From: Clostridia bacterium
GTDB taxonomy: Bacteria > Bacillota > Clostridia > Lachnospirales > Lachnospiraceae
DNA: 41,097 nt
Direction of reading: 5' to 3'
Assembly (NCBI GenBank): GCA_910574475.1
Contig: CAJTAT010000011.1
Location: 1-41,097 of the forward strand
Below the pieces are notes generated by a model. That model made no database searches. It saw only the letters and a list, made by a program, of their open reading frames with translations, and was not told the DNA's origin. This document shows, in pieces, positions 1 through 7,955 of this stretch. Both the position numbers and the translations under genes were made by a program. The number at the start of each line of letters is the position of its first letter. Within the stretch, counting starts at the first letter, position 1.

Positions 1-127
1 TAAACAAAGGGCTTCTCCAAGATATCTCCAGGGAATAAAAGTGGGCTTTGTCAGAGGTTCGGGAAAAAGTTTATAATTTTCAAAAATTACCTCTTGACAA
101 AAGTCACTTCATAACGGAGGTGCTGTA

Positions 128-1057
128 ATGCACGCATGGGAAACAATCGAACAATCCTTGACTTTTATCGAGGAACACCTGGCTGAAGAAATTTCGACGG
201 AGGAATTGGCAAACACCGTTGGCCTGTCCCCTTTTTATTTCCAGCGCTTGTTCAAGCGACTGGTGAATAAATCGGTGCAGGAATATGTGAAGCTCCGCCG
301 TTTGGCAAAGGTGATCGAGAATCTGGGGGACTCCGAGCAGAGAATCCTTGACGTCGCCTTAGACTACGGCTTTTCCAGCCACGCAAACTTTACACGGGCT
401 TTCAAGGAAACGTATGGGATCACTCCCGAAGACTATAGGAGGAATTCACCAATGCTTAACACATTTGAAAAGCCGGAGATTTCCATGAACTACGTTCTGG
501 TTGACGAAGGGGTTCCGCTGGTAGCGGGAGATATCGTTTTGGAAATTCAGAGAAAATCGCTGGCGACCCCGGAGACCTACCTTGGTCTGGAGACCGAAGT
601 TCGTATTTCTGAGCAGGTTCCGGCTGGCGAAAGCACCGGCGTGGATGCGCCGGGTCAGCTTTGGAAACGGTATCACACGGAGAAAGCCTCAATTTTGTCC
701 GCCCTCGATACCAGCGTAGAAATGGGAATGTCCCATACGGAAGATGCTACGCAAGGCCTTTTCGCCTATTTTGCAGGTGGCTTTGCTAAAAATGTACCGG
801 GCCAGTTGCAGGACGGTTTCATAAAGAAAGAACTTCCCGCAGGCGAATACATCGTTTGCAAAATTGAAGCAGAAAAATTTGAGGATTTGGTGACGGTTGC
901 TTTGGATCAGGCCAGCAAGTATCTTTTTGGCACATGGCTGTCGCACCATAACCTGGCCACGGAACCCTTCTCTGCGGAAAAGTATTACCGGGATGCAGAG
1001 GACATGGCATACATGGAAATTTGGGTCAAGCCTTTGCCGCTGGATAGTCGGGCCTAA
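128..1057 (+). CDS. AraC-family regulator with GyrI-like effector domain
   Basis: A 309-residue transcription regulator. Residues about 8-107 form the paired helix-turn-helix unit of the AraC/XylS family (IEEHLAEEISTEELA, then the second HTH ending FKETYGITPEDYRR). Residues about 115-305 look like the GyrI-like/BmrR-type small-molecule binding fold (AGEYIVCKIEAEKFEDL, then AEKYYRDAEDMAYMEIWVKP near the end). Proteins with this order usually sense hydrophobic compounds or drugs and activate nearby genes; the ligand here is unknown. The ATG follows GGAGG at a good distance (AACGGAGGTGCTGTAATG). A DUF3788 gene follows 14 bp downstream with its own ribosome site, so the two are probably co-transcribed. 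Family assignment is firm; function is inferred. Confidence 0.9.
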   Translation: MHAWETIEQSLTFIEEHLAEEISTEELANTVGLSPFYFQRLFKRLVNKSVQEYVKLRRLAKVIENLGDSEQRILDVALDYGFSSHANFTRAFKETYGITPEDYRRNSPMLNTFEKPEISMNYVLVDEGVPLVAGDIVLEIQRKSLATPETYLGLETEVRISEQVPAGESTGVDAPGQLWKRYHTEKASILSALDTSVEMGMSHTEDATQGLFAYFAGGFAKNVPGQLQDGFIKKELPAGEYIVCKIEAEKFEDLVTVALDQASKYLFGTWLSHHNLATEPFSAEKYYRDAEDMAYMEIWVKPLPLDSRA

Positions 1058-1071
1058 GGAGGGAAATTAGG

Positions 1072-1500
1072 ATGGATTGGAATATGCTCTATTCAAATGT
1101 AACGCCGCCAACGTGGGAGCAGGTCACAGAATATATTTGTAGCCCGTTATGGGCGGACTTCAATGAGCGTATCCAGTCCGCCTACCAGATCAAGCCTTGC
1201 ATGGAACACAGCCGTTGTTCCATGCAGGCTGGCTGGAATATTAAGTACAAAAAGAGCGGAAGATCCCTTTGTACGCTCTATCCAATGAAAGGCTATTTTA
1301 TCGCCCTCGTGGTCATAGGAAGTCATGAACTTGCAGAGGCAGAGCTTCTCATGCCGCTATGCTCGAACTATGTACAAACGGTATTCAAAGCTACTAAAGC
1401 TGGAAATGGACAGAAATGGGTAATGCTGGATGTCAAGAACGAAAGGATCATGGAGGATGTTTTTAGCCTTATCAATCTTCGGAAACGTATGCCACTATAA
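1072..1500 (+). CDS. DUF3788 family protein
   Basis: A 142-residue protein with the layout of DUF3788: an N-terminal helical part (PPTWEQVTEYI), a central WNIKYKKSGRSLCTLYPMKGYF strand region and a C-terminal KWVMLDVKNERIMEDVFSLI segment. The biochemical role of the family is unknown. It follows the AraC/GyrI regulator by 14 bp with the ribosome site AAGGAGGG, so it is probably in the same transcript and may be the regulator's target or partner. A second DUF3788 gene, carrying an in-frame stop, lies at 9522-9935. No signal peptide or membrane segment is visible. Confidence 0.8.
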   Translation: MDWNMLYSNVTPPTWEQVTEYICSPLWADFNERIQSAYQIKPCMEHSRCSMQAGWNIKYKKSGRSLCTLYPMKGYFIALVVIGSHELAEAELLMPLCSNYVQTVFKATKAGNGQKWVMLDVKNERIMEDVFSLINLRKRMPL

Positions 1501-1510
1501 TAGCAGGTGA

Positions 1511-1603
1511 CATGCCCACGCCGGAGGAGTGGTTGAGTTATGTGATCAGGAAACTGGGATCCGAAGGGCTGTCTGATTTGTTACGTTGGTATCCGAATCT
1601 GTA
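1511..1603 (+). pseudogene. C-terminal gene remnant (30 codons)
   Basis: An open stretch reading MPTPEEWLSYVIRKLG and ending RWYPNL then TAA. It has an amphipathic helical composition and looks like the tail of a real protein, but there is no ribosome site and no upstream reading frame long enough to make a gene. I do not recognise the parent family. It is probably debris left by the rearrangement that brought the neighbouring IS and operon here. The rest of 1604-1769 holds nothing I can identify. Confidence 0.25.
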
Positions 1604-1769
1604 ATTGTGTGCATTTACAAGCAACTAGAGGGAGGGTAATCTTGTAGCTTTTATGCGGATGCGCTTGGGATGATATTCAACTTGACTATGTGCAGAATAT
1701 ATAGGAATATACTCATGGTCAAAATTCTCTGTAAGCAATCCGAATGCCAAAAGAGGAAAAAAATTAGCC

Positions 1770-1831
1770 TTGACAAGCGACCATCGGTCGCTATATAATG
1801 ATAGCAAAACAAGAAGCGACCGATGGTCGTT
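1770..1831 (+). promoter_or_regulatory. Sigma-A promoter with two TetR-type operators
   Basis: A near-perfect promoter: TTGACA at 1770-1775, an 18-bp spacer, TATAAT at 1794-1799. The spacer is filled by a perfect inverted repeat, AGCGACC-ATC-GGTCGCT (1776-1792). A second copy with one mismatch, AGCGACC-GAT-GGTCGTT (1815-1831), lies 39 bp downstream in the leader. Paired palindromes over and after a promoter are typical of TetR-family autoregulation. The nearest tetR gene starts 1.6 kb downstream (3418), with an IS110 element in between, so this is inferred to be the original promoter of that operon. Confidence 0.8.
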
Positions 1832-1979
1832 ATAAGACTAACTATTAAAAGTCAAGACCTGAAATGATTTTTTTGAATGAATTGCAGAATGGCATTTCAG
1901 ATATAGCTGTACCTTGAAAACTGCATGACAAACAGAGTGTCATATCTGGCACTCTAAAAGGAGATATTTACGGAAAGAA

Positions 1980-3158
1980 TTAAGCTGCCTTACTGTATGG
2001 TTGCCCGAATTTCTCCATTGCATAAATCAGACGCACAAGTTTCTTTGCGGCATGGGATAAAGCAACGTTATAATACTTTCCTTCAGCTCGCTTTTTAGCA
2101 AGATAGGCAGCGAATGATTCATCCCACTGGCAGACATATTTTGTAGAATTGTAAAGGGCATACCGCAGGTATCTGGAACCCCGCTTTTCCATGTGAGCAT
2201 AACAGTTATCCAGCTGCCCTGACTGATAGGTAGATGGAGACATCCCGGCATAGGCAAGTATCTTGTCGGCTGAATCAAAACGGTTAAAATCCCCAATCTC
2301 AGCAATTATCATCGCACCCATACGGTAACTGATACCAGGGATTGTAAGGATGGGTGAATTGACTTCCTCGTCCATAATACGTTTAATTTCGGTTTCGAGC
2401 TCATCGATCTCTATGGTCAATTCCTGAATGAGCTTGATAGTATGATTCAGTTCCAGGGATTTGGCGGGCATGTGGGAGCCAATGGAGTCCCTTGCGGCAT
2501 TCCTAAAGAGGATTGCGGTGTCTTTGCCATAGTGTCCTTTAGAAGTCTTTGAAAGCAGGTTTTCCAGCCTTGTTAGATGTGCAGAAGCAATGTGGGATGC
2601 ACCTGGGAACTCAGACAACAGAGCATAAATAGAAGCCATATGAAGTTGTGGAACAAGATTTTCCAGTTCTGGAAAAAGGATGTTTACAAGCCGTGAAACA
2701 GAGGTTTTCAGTTTTGCCCGTTCCTTTACTTTATCAAAACGGTAACGAGTGAGTGACTTTAATTCCTCATTGTGGTAAGATGTATCTGAGTAGGACTTTA
2801 AGTTCATATCGGACATCATCATGGTGGCAATGGTACGGGAATCGACCTTATCCGTTTTCGTCTTTCTAAGGCTTAGACTTTTTCTGTAAAGATTGGTATG
2901 TAACGGATTGATAACGAAGGTGGCCAGACCTTTATCGAGAAGGAATCCCAGAAGATTGTAACTGTAGTGTCCGGTAGCTTCCAGTCCTACTTTTACTTTG
3001 TCTAAATCACCGGATACGGATGAGATTCTTTGAAATAAGGTTTCAAAACCTTCACGATTGTTAGGGATGGTAAAGGCTTTCAATAATACCTCACCATCTG
3101 AGTTAGCGATAAAGCAGTCGTGCTTGTCTTTGGCAACATCAATTCCAACGTAGATCAT
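1980..3158 (-). CDS. IS110-family transposase
   Basis: A 392-residue recombinase. The N-terminus has the DEDD RuvC-like fold signature (MIYVGIDVAKDKHDCF) and the conserved ATGHYSYNL and KTDKVDSRTIA motifs. The C-terminal transposase_20 region has ILTIPGISYRMGAMIIAEIG, followed by LAYAGMSPSTYQSG, which carries the conserved serine of the second catalytic domain. The start chosen is the ATG at 3158, 7 nt after AAAGGAG; an upstream TTG would add six residues but overlaps that ribosome site. The gene looks intact and full length. IS110 recombinases are guided by a bridge RNA encoded in a non-coding end of the element, here most likely the 5' side. Confidence 0.93.
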   Translation of the reverse strand: MIYVGIDVAKDKHDCFIANSDGEVLLKAFTIPNNREGFETLFQRISSVSGDLDKVKVGLEATGHYSYNLLGFLLDKGLATFVINPLHTNLYRKSLSLRKTKTDKVDSRTIATMMMSDMNLKSYSDTSYHNEELKSLTRYRFDKVKERAKLKTSVSRLVNILFPELENLVPQLHMASIYALLSEFPGASHIASAHLTRLENLLSKTSKGHYGKDTAILFRNAARDSIGSHMPAKSLELNHTIKLIQELTIEIDELETEIKRIMDEEVNSPILTIPGISYRMGAMIIAEIGDFNRFDSADKILAYAGMSPSTYQSGQLDNCYAHMEKRGSRYLRYALYNSTKYVCQWDESFAAYLAKKRAEGKYYNVALSHAAKKLVRLIYAMEKFGQPYSKAA

Positions 3159-3345
3159 AAGAAAACTCCTTTGCAAAGTATTTGATACTGTTTAGAGCCA
3201 CAGGTACTCTTTGCGATTGTAACCTCGTTCTAAATAAACCGTCATGCGGTATCTAACTGATTAACAAATATACAAAGAGACTGTGGTTGTAGCCTTACAA
3301 AAACCATCAAAGTGGTAGGAGGTAGCAAACAATCCACAGTATCTA
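3159..3345 (-). ncRNA. Candidate IS110 bridge-RNA end
   Basis: Non-coding DNA directly upstream of the transposase start, within the element. In IS110-group elements this end encodes the bridge RNA that pairs with donor and target DNA. On the minus strand the segment contains short complementary stretches compatible with hairpins, such as CAAAGAGTACCTGTGGCTC near 3190-3210. I cannot fold it or assign the two guide loops by eye. The call rests on family and position, so it is tentative. Confidence 0.4.
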
Positions 3346-3417
3346 AGATAGTATAGCCTAATCTGTAGAAAAGATAAAGAATGGCTATGATTATATAATA
3401 CGAGGAGGTATCATAAT

Positions 3418-4023
3418 ATGCCAAAAGGAATTATGCTTACACCAGAACAACAAGAAGAGCGTCGAGAAGAAATAATCAGTGTTGCTTTGCAGCTCATAGA
3501 GAAAAATGGATTCCAAAAAACATCAATGAGGGAAATTGCGATTTTAGCAAACATGGGAAAGTCCAGTCTGTATGATTTTTTCAAAACGAAAGACGAGATT
3601 GTTGTATATGCAGTTGAGAAAGAAATAGAAGAAATAATTAAAAAGGTTCATAGGATTATTGCCGATGAATCCTCGCCGGAACAGTGTCTTAGAAAAATCA
3701 TGCTGAATCATCTTGGAGTACCAAAGCAGTATCGAACGGTGCTGATGTGGTTAAATACAGAATCTGACTATTTAGAAGAAGATTATCGAAAGCGGCTGAA
3801 AACTGCGCGTTACGCATATCAGGATATTATAAAATCTGTAATTGAAAATGGAGTGAAATCAGGCGTCTTCCGTAAGACAAATGCCGATTTAATGACGCGT
3901 TTGTTAATTAACTCCATTATATCAATCATTTACACATCCCGACCATCAGCCAGTCCGGAGAAAATGCTTGATGAAACAATGGATATATTTCTACACGGAA
4001 TTATGAATGATGAAGGTGAATAA
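3418..4023 (+). CDS. TetR/AcrR-family repressor
   Basis: A 201-residue TetR-type regulator. The N-terminal helix-turn-helix spans about residues 12-60 (IISVALQLIEKNGFQKTSMREIA, then GKSSLYDFFKTKDEIV); the rest is the variable ligand-binding helical domain. Its ATG follows CGAGGAGGT. It is first in a three-gene unit with a PEP-synthase-like enzyme (2 bp gap) and an MFS exporter (8-bp overlap), so it probably represses that operon in response to the exported or modified compound. Its likely operators, the palindromes at 1776-1831, now lie beyond the IS110 element. Confidence 0.9.
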   Translation: MPKGIMLTPEQQEERREEIISVALQLIEKNGFQKTSMREIAILANMGKSSLYDFFKTKDEIVVYAVEKEIEEIIKKVHRIIADESSPEQCLRKIMLNHLGVPKQYRTVLMWLNTESDYLEEDYRKRLKTARYAYQDIIKSVIENGVKSGVFRKTNADLMTRLLINSIISIIYTSRPSASPEKMLDETMDIFLHGIMNDEGE

Positions 4024-4025
4024 TT

Positions 4026-6593
4026 ATGATTTATTATACCCTACCCTTGCTGCATAAACAGGCAACCCTTGAAATGGTCGGCGGAAAAGGTATGTCTTTA
4101 TCAAAACTTTTGACAGCGGGCATCCCTGTGCCGGAGGGCTTTCATGTTACGACTACCTCATACAATATTTTTGTTGAAAAGAACCATATTCAACCTCACA
4201 TTAATAAGTTGCTGGACGGTATTGACTCTAACAATACCAGTCAGCTTGAAAATGTATCTACGCAGATAGGGATGCTTTTCCATGATGGAGAAATGCCGCA
4301 GGAAGTATCCGATGCAATTAAAACCGCATATGCCGGATTGGGAAATATAGCAGTGGCTGTCCGTTCCTCCGCAACCGCCGAGGATTTGCCCGACGCTTCT
4401 TTTGCAGGCCAGCAGGAAACCTATCTTAACATACAAGGTGAGAATGAAGTTCTTGACGCTGTAAAGAGGTGCTGGGCTTCCCTATGGACAGCTCGCGCTA
4501 TTGCTTATCGCATGAAGAATGATATAAAGCAGGAAATTGTCGCACTTGCTGTTGTAGTACAAAAGCTTGCGTTTTCCGATGCGTCCGGCGTTATGTTTAC
4601 GCTAAACCCTATCAATGGCAGACGTAGCGAAATGATTGTTAACGCCGCGTGGGGACTTGGCGAATCGGTTGTTTCTAGCTTAGTCACCCCTGATACAATT
4701 GTTGTAGATAAAAATGCTGAACGAATTGTATCATATGAAGTAGCAAACAAAGAAATTATGACAGTCCGCAACTCAGATGGAACAGAAGAAATCCCAACTC
4801 CTGAACAGTTGAGGAAAAAACATGCTCTTACTCGCAATCAAGTTATGCGATTAACACAACTTGGAAAAAAAATTGAGAAGTATTATGAAATGCCTATGGA
4901 TGTAGAGTGGGCACTGGAAAAAGATAAGTTGTATATTGTTCAGGCTCGCCCCATTACTGTCCTACCGCCGGAATGGACGTTACCGGAAAAGGATGTTATA
5001 TATACAAAAGGCAGTCTAGCGGAACACTTGCCAAATCCTGTTACGCCCTTATTCGCCACACTTGGGCTTGAAATAGTCAACCGTGCGTCGGCGCTTTTAT
5101 GGATAGATATGTTTGGTAAAAGTGCGAAAAAGCTACTGCCAGAAAACGGAGCATATACGATTATTAACGGATATGTTTATCTTTCCGCTAATTCAAAGCC
5201 TCTTTTGATTGTTGTCAAATCCCTTTCACCCCGATCTTTACGCCGTGCGCTCACGAACAGTGTTGCACGCTGGGAAACAGCACGAAAAGAATTTGAGGAT
5301 GTGATTAAACAATGGGAAGAAAAGCCCCTGCATACGCTGAATGCCCATCAAATAATGAAGGGGATTCAGACTGTATTTTATGCCGCTTGTATTTATTTTA
5401 CAAGAATTCAGCTTACATTGCCAGCCGCCTCTATCAGCGAAACATTATTTACAAAATTATTTCAGGGAGCGGCTCGTCGCGCTGGTATGACAGATACTTC
5501 TGTTTTCCTGCTTGGATTTGATACGATTGCTCTGCAAGCCGAAAAGAACCTGTGGAGTCTCTCGGAATGGGTAAAGCAAAATAATACTCTCAACCTTTAT
5601 CTGCAAAGTAATCCAACAGCAAAGATAGCGGAAAATTTTATGTCCTCAGTTCCGCCTGACGAAGTTTCGCTGGAAGTATGGATAGAATGGAAAAATCGAA
5701 TCAATCAGTATTTTAAAGAGTTTGGTCGTACCGCTTATGAATTTGATTTTGCATATTCCACACCGCAGGAAACACTTACACCAACCTTTGAATCCATAAA
5801 AACCTTTGTAGAAGGCAAAGGTGAAAGTCCTTTTTTACGTCAATCCAAATTTGAAAAGCATAGGAAACAGGCAGAAGAAGAAATTTTACAACATATAGGT
5901 GGCTCACGCAAAAAACTGTTTTTGAAGTTGCTCCATTGGGCGCAGGAAACTGCTCCTATGCGTGAAAATGCTATTTATTGCATGGGAATGGGGCATCCTC
6001 TGATTCGCCAGATGTTTCATGAAATTTCAGCACGTCTTATACGTGGCGGAGCTACTTCGCATATAGATGATATATATTGGCTCACAAAATTGGAATTGGA
6101 AAAACTCATAGTACAGTTAGACAAAAATATACCTTTATCCGATAGAAAAAATTCGATACTTGAGCGAAAAGCGGAACTCAAAAAGTATCAGGGCTATGTG
6201 TCACCAGCTCAGTTACCTGAGAAGAAAGTAAAAAGCATATCACATGCACCACAGAAACAAAAAGATGGAAAAACCGTGTTGAGGGGTATAGGAACCAGTT
6301 CTGGTGTTGTGACAGCTCGTGCCTGCATACTAAATAGTCCGGCAGATTTTAAAAATTTCCAGCCAGGAAGTGTTTTGGTTGCCGTTACTACAACTCCGGC
6401 TTGGACACCCTTATTTGCCTCTGCAAGTGGAATTGTAACGGATATTGGAGGTCCTCTCAGTCATTCAAGTATTGTTGCGCGGGAATGTGGTATCCCTGCC
6501 GTTATGGCGACACACACAGCCACGAGAAGTATTAAAAATGGACAAATGATAACGGTGGACGGCTCAGAGGGGACGGTGACGATTGATGAATAA
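4026..6593 (+). CDS. PEP synthase/rifampicin phosphotransferase-like enzyme
   Basis: An 855-residue protein with the order ATP-binding domain, middle domain, swivelling histidine domain. The first has VGGKGMSLSKLLTAGIPVPEGF (about 18-39), AVRSSATAEDLPDASFAGQQ (111-130) and VQARPIT near residue 310. The C-terminus has the phospho-histidine motif GGPLSHSSIVARE, with the catalytic histidine near residue 813. Length and domain order match rifampicin phosphotransferase, which uses ATP to phosphorylate the drug, better than true PEP synthase, in which the histidine domain is central. Sitting between a TetR repressor and an MFS exporter supports a detoxification role. The substrate is not proven, and the middle domain is too variable to assign by eye. 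Confidence 0.8.
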   Translation: MIYYTLPLLHKQATLEMVGGKGMSLSKLLTAGIPVPEGFHVTTTSYNIFVEKNHIQPHINKLLDGIDSNNTSQLENVSTQIGMLFHDGEMPQEVSDAIKTAYAGLGNIAVAVRSSATAEDLPDASFAGQQETYLNIQGENEVLDAVKRCWASLWTARAIAYRMKNDIKQEIVALAVVVQKLAFSDASGVMFTLNPINGRRSEMIVNAAWGLGESVVSSLVTPDTIVVDKNAERIVSYEVANKEIMTVRNSDGTEEIPTPEQLRKKHALTRNQVMRLTQLGKKIEKYYEMPMDVEWALEKDKLYIVQARPITVLPPEWTLPEKDVIYTKGSLAEHLPNPVTPLFATLGLEIVNRASALLWIDMFGKSAKKLLPENGAYTIINGYVYLSANSKPLLIVVKSLSPRSLRRALTNSVARWETARKEFEDVIKQWEEKPLHTLNAHQIMKGIQTVFYAACIYFTRIQLTLPAASISETLFTKLFQGAARRAGMTDTSVFLLGFDTIALQAEKNLWSLSEWVKQNNTLNLYLQSNPTAKIAENFMSSVPPDEVSLEVWIEWKNRINQYFKEFGRTAYEFDFAYSTPQETLTPTFESIKTFVEGKGESPFLRQSKFEKHRKQAEEEILQHIGGSRKKLFLKLLHWAQETAPMRENAIYCMGMGHPLIRQMFHEISARLIRGGATSHIDDIYWLTKLELEKLIVQLDKNIPLSDRKNSILERKAELKKYQGYVSPAQLPEKKVKSISHAPQKQKDGKTVLRGIGTSSGVVTARACILNSPADFKNFQPGSVLVAVTTTPAWTPLFASASGIVTDIGGPLSHSSIVARECGIPAVMATHTATRSIKNGQMITVDGSEGTVTIDE

Positions 6594-7746
6594 AAAGCCA
6601 ATTTTCGCTTTAAATCTTGCTACTTTGGTGATTGCGTTAGGATATAGCTTAGTTCTTCCGGTCATGCCATTTTACATGGAAAATCTAGGTGCTGGCGGTC
6701 GTGAGCTTGGATGGCTCACTGCCGTATATGCTCTGGCACAAACAGTATGCGCACCTTTTTGGGGTGCACTGTCCGACCGAATTGGTAGAAAGCCGATTAT
6801 CAGCATTGGTATTATAGGATATTCCATCAGTTTGTTCCTGTTCGGTTTGGCTTCATCCTTTTGGACACTATTTATAGCTCGCAGTTTATCGGGTATTTTG
6901 TCATCTGCTACGTCCGTTGCATCTTTGGCATATGTTGGAGATTCCAGCTCGGAGGAAGAAAGAAGCAAGAATATGAGTCAACTTGGAGCTTCAATGAGCA
7001 TTGGCGTAATGATGGGACCATTATTGGGAGGCATTCTTGCAGGCTATTCGCTTGCGCTCCCATTTTTTACAGGCGCTGGCATTTCATTTATTGCCTTTCT
7101 ACTAATTCTAACACTTTTGCCAGAGTCAATTGAGCGTTCAGGACAGACGGAAAAAAGAAAACCCTTTGATTTTTCAGACCTGAAAAGTATAATTTTGGGC
7201 TCAGCAGGAATGGTTTTGATACTTATTTTCGTTGTGCATTTCTGTCAAACAGGCTTGCAAGGAATTACGGGGCTGTATGTCGTAGATAAGTTTGGATTTT
7301 CCACTAAGCAAGTTGGTGTTATTTGGATGGCTCTAGCAGGTATTTTGATTGTAGTACAAGGCTTTTTGACTGGTCCTTTAGCAAAAAAAATTGGTAAGAA
7401 GCCACTAATACTGATAGGTGTGTTTTGCAAAGCCTTAGTAGCGTTTGCCATGGTATTGACAACTGGGTTTGTTAGTGTGTTGGTGGTTTTTGGCTTATTT
7501 GCGGTATCTTCTGCTATTACAGTACCCACATTAAACGCAACCCTTTCAAAAACTGACAATCAGCATAAAGGAACACTGATGGGATTTGCCAGTACCGCCG
7601 GAAATCTTAGCAAAGTTATTGCTCCTTTATTAACTGGGTATCTGTATGAAAGCAATATTGAATTACCATATATAACCACAGGAGGGATAGCCTTAATCGG
7701 AGTGGTTATCTGCTATATCTGGATAAAAAATCAAAAGAACAAATGA
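6586..7746 (+). CDS. MFS drug-efflux transporter (DHA1 type)
   Basis: A 386-residue, 12-helix major facilitator protein. Motif A of drug:H+ antiporters is at residues 60-70 (GALSDRIGRKP), and the N-terminal helix ends with LPVMPFYMENLG as in TetA/Bmr-type exporters. The ATG at 6586 overlaps the end of the upstream enzyme gene by 8 bp, indicating translational coupling. With the upstream TetR regulator and phosphotransferase-like enzyme it makes a modify-and-export resistance unit. The substrate is unknown. Confidence 0.9.
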   Translation: MNKKPIFALNLATLVIALGYSLVLPVMPFYMENLGAGGRELGWLTAVYALAQTVCAPFWGALSDRIGRKPIISIGIIGYSISLFLFGLASSFWTLFIARSLSGILSSATSVASLAYVGDSSSEEERSKNMSQLGASMSIGVMMGPLLGGILAGYSLALPFFTGAGISFIAFLLILTLLPESIERSGQTEKRKPFDFSDLKSIILGSAGMVLILIFVVHFCQTGLQGITGLYVVDKFGFSTKQVGVIWMALAGILIVVQGFLTGPLAKKIGKKPLILIGVFCKALVAFAMVLTTGFVSVLVVFGLFAVSSAITVPTLNATLSKTDNQHKGTLMGFASTAGNLSKVIAPLLTGYLYESNIELPYITTGGIALIGVVICYIWIKNQKNK

Positions 7747-7787
7747 TGGAAGAGGACGTTTATATGGAGATTATACACAGTAACTAA
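7746..7787 (+). pseudogene. 5' stub of a coupled downstream gene (13 codons)
   Basis: An ATG overlaps the MFS stop codon by one base (TGATG), the classic coupled arrangement. It opens a frame reading MEEDVYMEIIHSN and then stops. The overlap suggests that the operon once continued into a further gene whose remainder has been lost. The sequence is too short to identify. The remaining region to 7955 holds no further gene; at 7904-7910 there is an orphan AAGGAGG followed by the two-codon frame ATGGAATAA. Confidence 0.3.
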
Positions 7788-7955
7788 TCTGGTATAGAAA
7801 TTCAATTGAGGCTTTTCTACTTTATTAAAGTCTTGCTACTACTTAAACCTATAATATCCTTAATTTATTATGACAAATTCCAATTCAACAGTTTTGATAC
7901 ATAAGGAGGTAACAATACTATGGAATAAAATAAAAAACGAAAGGAGATACGGACT

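Larger units (their letters stand above)
1840..3400 (-). mobile_element. IS110-family insertion sequence (ends approximate)
   Basis: The span contains an IS110 transposase gene on the minus strand (1980-3158), about 240 bp of non-coding DNA on its 5' side (3159-3400) and about 140 bp on its 3' side (1840-1979). IS110 elements lack terminal inverted repeats, so the exact ends cannot be read from one copy. The limits given are the outer bounds set by the TetR-type operator (ending 1831) and the tetR ribosome site (about 3402). A length near 1.5 kb fits the family. Confidence 0.7.

Noticed and set aside
3394..3399. TATAAT just before tetR as a replacement promoter from the IS
   Set aside because: No acceptable -35 lies 16-18 bp upstream, and the start of transcription would fall inside the ribosome site.
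7747..7955. Mg2+-sensing riboswitch (M-box or similar) before mgtE
   Set aside because: The 210-bp leader has no conserved paired elements that I can identify and begins with remnants of the previous operon.
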